DNA of 64,000 nt from Geoalkalibacter subterraneus (GTDB taxonomy: Bacteria; Desulfobacterota; Desulfuromonadia; Desulfuromonadales; Geoalkalibacteraceae), in contig NZ_CP010311.1 in the NCBI RefSeq assembly GCF_000827125.1, positions 2,625,001 to 2,689,000 on the forward strand. The letters run 5' to 3'. Below are positions 16,644 to 23,558 of this stretch, piece after piece (the stretch's first letter is position 1; each line of letters begins with the position of its first letter). The notes under the pieces are model-generated. The model was not told the origin of the DNA, did no database searches, and saw only the letters and a program-made list of their open reading frames with translations. The position numbers and the translations under genes were made by a program.

Positions 16644-18551
16644 TTGATCAGACATCTCAGAGACAGTGAACCCTTCAATATCCTGCCGGACCACCTGTTC
16701 GAGGAACTCCGCAAAGCGGCCGTCCTGAAGAAATTTCCGGCCAACACCCATATTTTCAAGCAGAATGATTACCCCACCGGCTATCTTTATATCATTAAAG
16801 ACGGCCTGGTGGAGATCACCGTGATGAACCCCGGCGGGGTCGAGATGGTGGTGGACTATCGCAAGGAAGGGCAGTTTTTCGGCGCCACACCGATCTTTAC
16901 CGGGGAGCCCTATACCGGCGGCGCACGCACAGTGCGCGCCACGGAGTGCTTCGTCATCAATGCGGATCTGGTGAAGAAGGTGGAGGAAGAATATCCTCGC
17001 ATCGGCGAATATTTTACTCGCATCGTTCTCTCCCGGGTGCGCAACCTTTATTCAGAAATCGTCACAGACCAGACCCAGGACGCCATCACCCAGATGGAGG
17101 CCTACCCTTTCAAAAAGCGCCTGTCGGAAATCATGGCAACGCCACCGGTATGCTGCACGCCGCAGAATACTGCACGGGAGGTGGCCCGTAAAATTTCGGA
17201 GAAACGCGTCAGTTCGGTCCTCGTGTGCGAAAAGGATGGCTCGCTGATGGGGATCATTACCGAGCGCGACCTTGTTGGAAAGGTTCTCAGTCTGCCGAAT
17301 GTCGATCCGGATGCCATTACCGCTGCAACCATCATGACGCCTCAGCCGCATTCCCTCTCCCCCGACACCTATATGTATGAAGCGATGGCCTACATGAGCG
17401 CCCATCGCATGCGGCATCTGCCGATTCTTGACGGCAAACAGGTGGTTGGCATCGTGACGTTGCGCGACCTGATGCGCTTTCGCAGCCAAAAAGCGATGCT
17501 GCTGGTCGGCAATGCGCGTCAGGCCAAGGATCTTGCAACCCTGGCGGCCATTCGCAGCGAGATCGCAACCGTTGGCCGCACTCTGCTGTCCGAAACCCGA
17601 TCCACCCCCGAGGTGATGGAGATTCTGAGCTACATCCACCACACCATCATCCGCCGCACCTTCGACCTGTGCCTGGAAGAGATGAAGCAGCAGGGGAAGG
17701 AACCGCCGGCGATCCGCTACTGCTTTCTGATCATGGGAAGCGGCGGGCGTCGAGAGATGCTGCTGGACCCGGATCAGGACAACGGCTTTATTTTCGAAAA
17801 CTATCCCGATGCCAGGCAGGAGGAAGTCGACGCCTTTTTCGTACCCTTCTCTGAGAAGATCGTCGACGCCCTCGCCGAAGTCGGCTATCCGCTCTGCCAT
17901 GGCAAGGTCATGGTCAACAATCCCCTGTGGCGCGGGCGCTTGTGGGAGTGGGATGAACGCATCGAAGACTGGGTCAACGAGCCGGAGCCGCAGAAGGTGC
18001 GCTACTCATCAATCTTCTTCGATTTCGTCCCCATGGCCGGAGATGGCACCCTGGCCCAGGATCTGCGGGATATCGTGCATCGCCACATCCGCTCCTTCCA
18101 GGGCTTTCTCTATCACATGATGTCTCTGGACCTGCGCTACAAGGTGCCGATCGGCCTGCTGGGACGGTTTGTGCTGGAAAAAAGCGGTGAACATAAAGGG
18201 GAATTGTCTCTCAAGCACGGCGGGACGGTCTATATCGTCGACTGCATCCGCATGTTCGCGCTGGAGCAGGAACTCTCTGAAGTCACCACCTTCGCCCGGC
18301 TGGAGGCGTTGGTGAAAAGAAATGTGTTTGCACCGGAGACTGCGGAGCATATCCGCGCCGCCTTCGAGGCGCTAACTTTTCTGCGGCTGCGAAACGAAAT
18401 CGCCCTGGTACAGGCCGGCCGCAAACCCAGCCACCACATCAACCCCCACAATCTGTCCAAGACCGAACAGGACCTGCTGCGGGAGTCCTTCCAGGCGGTC
18501 GGCAAGCTGCAGGACGCCACCAAGCGCCATTTCGCAAAAACCCCCTTTTAA
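16644..18551 (+). CDS. cNMP-binding / CBS / DUF294 putative nucleotidyltransferase
   Basis: A 635-residue soluble signalling protein. Order of domains: a cyclic-nucleotide-binding fold (about 15-125, with YLYIIKDGLVEITV), two CBS domains (about 155-275, MATPPVCCTPQNTAREVA to GIVTLRDLMRF), the DUF294 nucleotidyltransferase-like domain (about 300-440, GSGGRREMLLDPDQDNGF with the GS and DxD metal-binding pattern), and the DUF294 C-terminal helical domain. These proteins resemble GlnD-type nucleotidyltransferases and often accompany ActP/DUF4212 transporters, so a role in controlling the symporter is likely but unproven. I infer a TTG start at 16644 with GGGGA upstream; no ATG or GTG is well placed. 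Confidence 0.88.
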   Translation: MIRHLRDSEPFNILPDHLFEELRKAAVLKKFPANTHIFKQNDYPTGYLYIIKDGLVEITVMNPGGVEMVVDYRKEGQFFGATPIFTGEPYTGGARTVRATECFVINADLVKKVEEEYPRIGEYFTRIVLSRVRNLYSEIVTDQTQDAITQMEAYPFKKRLSEIMATPPVCCTPQNTAREVARKISEKRVSSVLVCEKDGSLMGIITERDLVGKVLSLPNVDPDAITAATIMTPQPHSLSPDTYMYEAMAYMSAHRMRHLPILDGKQVVGIVTLRDLMRFRSQKAMLLVGNARQAKDLATLAAIRSEIATVGRTLLSETRSTPEVMEILSYIHHTIIRRTFDLCLEEMKQQGKEPPAIRYCFLIMGSGGRREMLLDPDQDNGFIFENYPDARQEEVDAFFVPFSEKIVDALAEVGYPLCHGKVMVNNPLWRGRLWEWDERIEDWVNEPEPQKVRYSSIFFDFVPMAGDGTLAQDLRDIVHRHIRSFQGFLYHMMSLDLRYKVPIGLLGRFVLEKSGEHKGELSLKHGGTVYIVDCIRMFALEQELSEVTTFARLEALVKRNVFAPETAEHIRAAFEALTFLRLRNEIALVQAGRKPSHHINPHNLSKTEQDLLRESFQAVGKLQDATKRHFAKTPF

Positions 18552-18609
18552 CCGGTAGAAGAAGTTCCCGCATTCTGAAGCAGATCTGCTCTGCTCATCT
18601 ATTTTTTCA

Positions 18610-18796
18610 TAAAGAAAGCCCCTCGCAGCGATTATCGCGAGGGGCCTTCTTTTAAGCTGTCAGCCGAGAATCTTCACGATTCTTTTCGGCTCAAGAGTCC
18701 TGCGGTTCAGGACGTCATGTACTCCTCATCAGGAGCGCTTTAAAATTATTTTCGTCTGTGGTTTCCGTTTTCGGGAATCCTCCTTTCTCCTTGCTT
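18610..18796 (-). ncRNA. Candidate structured small RNA
   Basis: The 306 bp between the DUF294 and CYTH genes holds no ORF but is highly structured. Reading leftwards there is a promoter-like TTGAAT (18827-18832), 18 bp, AAATAT (18803-18808), then a GGA-rich single strand. Three consecutive hairpins follow: CTCCT/AGGAG, GTCCTG/CAGGAC and a two-tier stem GCCGA-GAATC/GATTC-TCGGC (together about 18662-18736). A strong GC terminator with a U-rich tail (18618-18645) ends it. Predicted length is about 185 nt. GGA motifs occur at least five times, which could suggest CsrA binding. Alternatively it is the 3' UTR of the CYTH transcript. Confidence 0.45.
18618..18653. terminator. Bidirectional terminator
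   Basis: Perfect 9-bp stem GCCCCTCGC (18618-18626) and GCGAGGGGC (18637-18645), with CTTCTTTT on the right and TTTCTTTATG on the complementary strand. It ends the DUF294 gene and the convergent minus-strand transcript. Confidence 0.85.
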
Positions 18797-18860
18797 GTGG
18801 TTATATTTTTCCACAGAATTTCACAAATTCAAGAGTCACAAGTTATTTTTTATCCGCAAT

Positions 18861-19349
18861 TCAACGATCTGTCTTTTCCGACCGCCAACGGCTGAAAGGC
18901 TTGCGGACCAGGCTGGAATTGTAATAGCGGGGATCACCGGTCACTTCAGCGCCAACCCAGGGCGGCAATTCGATCTGCTGACCCTCTTGCTCAAGTTCCA
19001 CTTCCGCAACACACAACCCTTCATTTTCGCCAACGAAGACATCCACCTCCCAGAGGAGACCACCGAAAGGTACGCAATGACGGGTTTTCTCGATCAAAGG
19101 CCGTATGCACAGCTCATCGAGCATTTCGGCCGCATCCTCCACCGGGATCTCGTATTCGTATTCCAAACGCACAGCGCCGCGGGTCGGCCCCTTGATGGTC
19201 AACACGCCTTGATCGTCGATCAATCTTACCCGTACCACTCCTATCGAGCCGATGGAGACAAATCCCTGGCGCAAAAAAGAACACGAGGTAGCCGCATTCT
19301 TCCAATCCATGCCGTGAATCAGAAATTTTCGTTCAATTTCCAGCGCCAA
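18861..19349 (-). CDS. CYTH-domain protein (triphosphate tunnel enzyme)
   Basis: A 162-residue protein that begins with the CYTH signature ExExK (EIERKFL), followed by alternating charged strands that line the triphosphate tunnel (VVRVRLIDDQGVLTIKG, RLEYEYEIP, EVDVFVGENEGLCVAEVELE). Members include class IV adenylate cyclase and inorganic triphosphatase; the substrate cannot be assigned from this sequence. It follows a cyclic-nucleotide-binding gene by 26 bp on the same strand, at the distal end of the mla cluster. It faces the DUF294 gene, which also carries a cNMP-binding domain. Confidence 0.85.
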   Translation of the reverse strand: MALEIERKFLIHGMDWKNAATSCSFLRQGFVSIGSIGVVRVRLIDDQGVLTIKGPTRGAVRLEYEYEIPVEDAAEMLDELCIRPLIEKTRHCVPFGGLLWEVDVFVGENEGLCVAEVELEQEGQQIELPPWVGAEVTGDPRYYNSSLVRKPFSRWRSEKTDR

Positions 19350-19375
19350 TCAAACATCTCCTGATTATTTTCTAT

Positions 19376-19840
19376 TTAAAAGATCGAGGCGAGCCGATCA
19401 TAGGATTTTTCGAGGCGGATCGTGGTCGCAAGCAGAATTCCTTTAAGCAGACCGACACCCACAGCGGGGTGCTCTTCAAGCAGACGGTCGAACTCTTCGC
19501 GCCCTAGCACAAGCAGATCCGTGTCTTCCAACGCCAAAACGGTGAAGGGCCTTGGATGATCTTCCAGAATGCCAAACTCCCCAAGCACCGTGCCCGGTCC
19601 GTAAACCCCGACCACCACCTGTTTTCCTTCAAACTCGGTATTCTTTTTTTCCTCAATGCGACCCGAGGCAACAAAAACAACGCTGTCGCCCGGATCACCT
19701 TCGCTCCAGAGGATTTCCCCGGCCGGAACCTGCAGACAGGTTAAGCGGAGTTTCAGGATTTCGATTGCATCTTTATCAAGATACCGGAAATAGCGCATCT
19801 CTTCCTTGATCTGGCGACAGACGGCATCGGGAGTCTTCAT
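19376..19840 (-). CDS. Cyclic-nucleotide-binding domain protein
   Basis: A 154-residue protein consisting of one Crp/cNMP-type beta barrel: VPAGEILWSEGDPGDSVVFVASG, then YGPGTVLGEFGILEDHPRPFTVLALED, followed by a C-terminal helix (EEFDRLLEEHPAVGVGLLKGILLAT). There is no helix-turn-helix, so it is not a Crp-type activator by itself. The phosphate-binding loop reads GEFGILEDHPRPFTV, lacking the usual Arg-Ser/Thr-Ala, so cNMP binding is uncertain. It lies 5 bp after mlaC and probably belongs to the mla operon. Confidence 0.85.
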   Translation of the reverse strand: MKTPDAVCRQIKEEMRYFRYLDKDAIEILKLRLTCLQVPAGEILWSEGDPGDSVVFVASGRIEEKKNTEFEGKQVVVGVYGPGTVLGEFGILEDHPRPFTVLALEDTDLLVLGREEFDRLLEEHPAVGVGLLKGILLATTIRLEKSYDRLASIF

Positions 19841-19845
19841 GAAAA

Positions 19846-20451
19846 CTAGGCCTCCTTCGACCGACTTTTCAGGTCCTCAATTTTACTCCGCATCTGTTCG
19901 AAGAGACCGTCCATCCCCTCTTTGCGGGCGATTTCCGTAAAGGTGCCACGGTAATTGCGCACCAGGCTGACTTTCTCCACAATGACATCATAGACCAGCC
20001 ACTCCCCCTGGCGATCCACCAGCTTGTAAGAGATGGGTATGTCGGCGCTGCGGGTCACGATGAGGGTTTCGACCTCAGCCCTGGGCCCGTTGATTTTCTC
20101 CGAGACAAAGCGCACCTCCTCATCGGTATAGCTCTCGATGCGCCCCAGGTAGCTTGCTTCCAGCAGTTCGGAAAAAAGCTCCATGAACGTCTCTTGTTCA
20201 TCGACATTTGCTTTTTTCCAGTAGGGGCCCAGCACCCATTGCGACATGGCCTGAAAATCGAAACGCGCCTTGATCAACTCGGTCAGTCGCTGACGCTGCT
20301 GTTCGCCCCTGATCGCGTCGTCCTTGAGCGTATCGATCACCTGCTCGACCGTCTGCTCGATTTGCGCCAAAGGTCCTGCCTCGGCAGAAAATGCCGCGGC
20401 CGGGGCCAGGCAAAGCAGCAGGCATGCCGCTGTCATCCACTTGCTGAACAT
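19846..20451 (-). CDS. mlaC: MlaC-family periplasmic phospholipid-binding protein
   Basis: Periplasmic shuttle that carries phospholipid between the MlaA outer-membrane lipoprotein and the MlaFEDB complex. About 201 residues from the ATG at 20451, which has GGAG upstream: a signal peptide (MFSKWMTAACLLLCLAPAAAFSA) and the Tol-Tol-Ttg2 domain (ARFDFQAMSQWVLGPYWKKA, YTDEEVRFV, VDRQGEWLVYDVIVE). The position after mlaA and the order E-F-D-A-C support the name. Confidence 0.93.
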   Translation of the reverse strand: MFSKWMTAACLLLCLAPAAAFSAEAGPLAQIEQTVEQVIDTLKDDAIRGEQQRQRLTELIKARFDFQAMSQWVLGPYWKKANVDEQETFMELFSELLEASYLGRIESYTDEEVRFVSEKINGPRAEVETLIVTRSADIPISYKLVDRQGEWLVYDVIVEKVSLVRNYRGTFTEIARKEGMDGLFEQMRSKIEDLKSRSKEA

Positions 20452-20478
20452 AGATTCACTCCTTGTTTCTATGAGCAA

Positions 20479-21240
20479 TCATTCGATAATCATTGCTTCA
20501 CGACGCTGCATATAGCCGTCGCGGATGAACAGGTAGGGATCGAGCTGCTCCGCCTTGATGCTCTCATAAGTATCATCGTCCAGGGAGAGGACATTGAGGC
20601 GGTCGGTCATTTTGACCGCCGTCTTGTGCCAGCTTTCGTCAAACACATAATTCCAGGGATCGAGGAAGAAATCGCCGACGCGCCCTACGGCGTCGCGGGG
20701 GGTGGAAGGCCCGAAAACCGGAAGCACCAGGTAAAATCCGGACGGCACCCCGAAGTAACCCAGCGTCTGGCCGGTATCTTCCTTTTTCATTTCCCATCCC
20801 AGCTGCGTGCGGGCTGGATCGAACAGCCCCGCCACCCCCCAGGTGGAATTGACGACGAAGCGCCCCAGCTCGCGGGTCGCATCCCCGAAGCGGAACTGCA
20901 GCAGAGAATTGGCAAACCGCACCGGCGTCGCCACGTTGTTGAAGAAATTATCGACGGATACCCGCGCGGGCTCCGGCACGAGCCTGAAGCCTCGGGCAAT
21001 CGGCTTCAGCAGGTAGAAATACAGCTTGTCGTTGAACCAGAACATGGCGCGGTTGAAAGGCTCGATGGGGTCATAGACCATCAGGAGTTCTTCCTCGTAT
21101 TCACCGGCAAAGGGATCAAAGGGTTCAGCATTCGCGCTCTCAACAGCCGGGCCCGCACCTCCGGTTTCCGCCGAAAACCCCGGTGCAGAAAAAAGTAATA
21201 CTCCCGACAAAAACCCTGTTAAACAGATAAAACGCCACAT
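20479..21240 (-). CDS. mlaA: MlaA (VacJ) outer-membrane protein
   Basis: Outer-membrane component of the Mla system that removes mislocalised phospholipids. The 253-residue protein has a signal peptide ending around FSAPGFSA, then the family signatures YDPIEPFNRAMFWFNDKLY, NFFNNVATPVRFAN, WGVAGLFDPA and TGQTLGYFGVPSGFYLVLP. No lipobox cysteine is apparent near the signal peptide, so it may be a non-lipidated variant. In many proteobacteria mlaA lies elsewhere; here it is in the operon between mlaD and mlaC. Confidence 0.94.
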   Translation of the reverse strand: MWRFICLTGFLSGVLLFSAPGFSAETGGAGPAVESANAEPFDPFAGEYEEELLMVYDPIEPFNRAMFWFNDKLYFYLLKPIARGFRLVPEPARVSVDNFFNNVATPVRFANSLLQFRFGDATRELGRFVVNSTWGVAGLFDPARTQLGWEMKKEDTGQTLGYFGVPSGFYLVLPVFGPSTPRDAVGRVGDFFLDPWNYVFDESWHKTAVKMTDRLNVLSLDDDTYESIKAEQLDPYLFIRDGYMQRREAMIIE

Positions 21241-21277
21241 TCATCTGATCCTTTCAACCCGCTTTTCCCGTCAGGAG

Positions 21278-21724
21278 TTACTGGCTCTCAAAGATATACT
21301 TGCTGATGAGTTCTTCCAGGTTGATGGCGGATTCGGTTTCTTCGATCTCGCCTCCCGGCTCGATATATTCAGGAAATCCGCCAGGAGAAATGCTGACATA
21401 TCGGTCGCCGATGATCCCTGCTGTACGGATGGAGGCAATGCTGTCCACCGTCAGGCGGACAGCATTGTTTATAGCGAGTTCGACCACCGCTTCGTACATT
21501 TCCGAATCGAGGCGGATGCGGCTGACCTTGCCGACGGGAACGCCGGCCACCTGCACAACAGCCCCCTCTTTGAGACCGGCGATGGAGCCGAATCGCGCTT
21601 CGATCCGGTAGGTATCGCGCTGCAGAAGATCGATGTCGCCCAGACGGATGGAGAGCCAGGCAAAGCATAGAAATCCGGCGACCAGAAAAATGCCGACCGC
21701 CACTTCCAGATTAAACCGTTTCAT
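21278..21724 (-). CDS. mlaD: MlaD-family MCE protein
   Basis: Substrate-binding MCE protein anchored in the inner membrane. About 148 residues: an N-terminal helix (VAVGIFLVAGFLCFAWLSIRLG) followed by one MCE domain with GLKEGAVVQVAGVPVGKVSRI and IIGDRYVSISPG. The start is taken at the ATG at 21722-21724, which overlaps the mlaF stop by 14 bp. This matches MKRFNLEVAVG, a typical MlaD start, in place of an in-frame ATG eight codons earlier. The C-terminus is short, as in single-MCE hexamer-forming MlaD. Confidence 0.92.
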   Translation of the reverse strand: MKRFNLEVAVGIFLVAGFLCFAWLSIRLGDIDLLQRDTYRIEARFGSIAGLKEGAVVQVAGVPVGKVSRIRLDSEMYEAVVELAINNAVRLTVDSIASIRTAGIIGDRYVSISPGGFPEYIEPGGEIEETESAINLEELISKYIFESQ

Positions 21725-22514
21725 AAAGCACGGACTCCTCTTGGTCACTCGAATAGATCGGTCCCATGGTGGTTTCGACGTACTCGCGGATCAGGGCATT
21801 ATCGGAAAGCTGAAACTCCTCCGGCGACATGCACCCCTGCACCACCCCCTCGGCGAGCAATGCAACATAGTCTGCCAACTTGAAAATCTTCGGCACGTCA
21901 TGGCTGACGATGACTGCGGTATATCCCAGCTTCTGCTGGGTCTTATGAAACAGACGATAGATTTCATTGCTCTTATGCACGTCGAGCCCGGTAGTCGGTT
22001 CATCGAAGAAGACGACCTGCGGATTGAGCACCAGTGCCCGGGCCAGCCCCACCCGCTTGCGCATGCCGCCCGAGATCTGCGCCGGGTATTTTTCCTCCGA
22101 ACCTTCAAGATCCATCAGGGCCAGCTTGTCCATCACCTTCTCCCGCACCCAGAGTTCATCGCGGCGGGTGCGTTCCCGCAATGGCAGGGCGACGTTGTCA
22201 AAAACCGTCAAAGAATCAAACAGCGCGGCGTTCTGAAACAGAACACCGAAACGGGTGCGGATCTCTTTGAGTTCACGGGAACGGATACGGTTGATATCCC
22301 TCCCGAATACTCTGACCAGACCTTTATCCGGTTGCATCAGGCCCAGCATGTGCTTGAGGATCACACTTTTGCCCTCGCCGCTTGCGCCGACTATCACGGT
22401 CGTTGTGCCCTTGCGGACCACTAGGTCGATTCCTTTGAGCACGACCTGGCCACCGAAGGATTTATGCAGACCCGACAATTCTATGACAATGTCTTCCGAT
22501 GTTTCTCCCATCAC
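21711..22514 (-). CDS. mlaF: MlaF-type ABC transporter ATPase
   Basis: ATPase subunit of the Mla phospholipid transporter. The 267 residues include Walker A (GASGEGKSVILKHM, about residue 38), the ABC signature ISGGMRKRVGLARAL, Walker B (VVFFDEPTTGLD) and the switch histidine in VIVSHDV. The Walker A GASGEGKS and signature SGGMRKRVG are typical of MlaF. The gene is separated from mlaE by 177 bp containing a palindromic element, an unusual spacing for this operon. Confidence 0.94.
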   Translation of the reverse strand: MMGETSEDIVIELSGLHKSFGGQVVLKGIDLVVRKGTTTVIVGASGEGKSVILKHMLGLMQPDKGLVRVFGRDINRIRSRELKEIRTRFGVLFQNAALFDSLTVFDNVALPLRERTRRDELWVREKVMDKLALMDLEGSEEKYPAQISGGMRKRVGLARALVLNPQVVFFDEPTTGLDVHKSNEIYRLFHKTQQKLGYTAVIVSHDVPKIFKLADYVALLAEGVVQGCMSPEEFQLSDNALIREYVETTMGPIYSSDQEESVLYETV

Positions 22515-22538
22515 TTATCCCGTCGTAACTGTTCAGCA

Positions 22539-22643
22539 TGGGGTCGCAACTCCCATGTCAAGGGACACTTTTCGCCGTCCCTGGCCGTTTGACTGGCGCC
22601 ATCCCTGGCGCCAGACACCCTTGTCATGGGAGCCGCGACCCCA
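22539..22643. repeat. Long palindromic element between mlaE and mlaF
   Basis: A 105-bp imperfect palindrome. The 26-base arms at 22539-22564 and 22618-22643 pair with only three mismatches (outer blocks TGGGGTCGC/GCGACCCCA, CTCCCATG/CATGGGAG, CAAGGG/CCCTTG). Within it is a perfect 9-bp hairpin CTGGCGCCA/TGGCGCCAG (22593-22614). It is non-coding and has no terminal U-run on either strand. It looks like an inserted repeat unit of the REP/MITE kind. Confidence 0.75.
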
Positions 22644-22691
22644 CACAAGGTGAAGATGCATCCCGTCAAAACTTTTTCACCCGCGGCCAGA

Positions 22692-23480
22692 CTACAGCAT
22701 GATCGCTGAGATCAGATAATCCCATACCAGCACCGACACGGAGGACCACACCACCGCGTCGGTCGTTACACGACTGACGCCTTCGGCTCCAAAGCCTCCC
22801 CCGCGCTCGAAATGAAGAAAATAACCTTTGGCCGCACTGATCCATACCAACAGCAGGCCAAAGACGAAGGATTTGATCAACCCCATTTTGACATCAGCCC
22901 AAACGACGCTGTCATACATCCCTTGAAAATAGGCCCCCTGATTGATCCCGAGCAAAACCACCCCGATCAGCCACCCGCCGAAGATGCCGACAACATCAAA
23001 AATTGCGGTCAGAAGCGGCATGGAGAGCAGCGCAGCCACAAACTTGGGGACCATCAGGTATTTGTAGGGATCGATGGCCATGCATTCAAGGGCATCGATC
23101 TGCTCGGAATTGCGCATGATGCCGATCTCGGCGCAGATGGCAGAACCGGCGCGTCCGATGACCATCAGCGCCGCAACCACAGGCCCGAGCTCGCGAATCA
23201 GACTCAGCGCTACCGCCGAACCGAGCATCCCTTCAGAGCCGAACTTGCGCAGCGTGTAATAGCCCTGCAGCGCCAGGACCATGCCGGTAAAAGCCCCGGT
23301 AAAGACGATGACGAAAACGGAACGGGTGCCGATGAAATTAATCTGGCGGAGAATCGGACGAAGTTTATAAGGAGGCTTGAAAATGGAAAACAGGCAGACC
23401 GCCAGAAAAAGCCCCATGCGTCCAAGCTGCTCGAGCACAAATAAACATTGATCGCCCAGTTTTTCAAATAAACGCAGCAT
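22692..23480 (-). CDS. mlaE: MlaE-type ABC transporter permease
   Basis: Permease of the Mla phospholipid transporter. The 262-residue membrane protein has about five hydrophobic helices and the family signatures QINFIGTRSVFVIVFTGAF, FGSEGMLGSAVALSLIRELGP, RAGSAICAEIGIMRNSEQIDALECMAIDP and FGGGFGAEGVSRVTT-like ending (RGGGFGAEGVSRVTTDAVV). First gene of the cluster mlaE-F-D-A-C. No separate mlaB (STAS protein) gene was found. Confidence 0.94.
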   Translation of the reverse strand: MLRLFEKLGDQCLFVLEQLGRMGLFLAVCLFSIFKPPYKLRPILRQINFIGTRSVFVIVFTGAFTGMVLALQGYYTLRKFGSEGMLGSAVALSLIRELGPVVAALMVIGRAGSAICAEIGIMRNSEQIDALECMAIDPYKYLMVPKFVAALLSMPLLTAIFDVVGIFGGWLIGVVLLGINQGAYFQGMYDSVVWADVKMGLIKSFVFGLLLVWISAAKGYFLHFERGGGFGAEGVSRVTTDAVVWSSVSVLVWDYLISAIML

Positions 23481-23558
23481 GCACAGCCATCCATATCAGA
23501 ACTTTAAAATGCCCCGCGAAACCGGAGAAAAAGCAAGCCGAACCAGGACAAATCGGGC

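Noticed and set aside
18661-18736. Hammerhead ribozyme (CTGATGAG followed later by CGAAA on the minus strand)
   Set aside because: The stem I strands do not pair, stem II is not closed, and one extra A follows the GAA core, so the catalytic fold cannot form.
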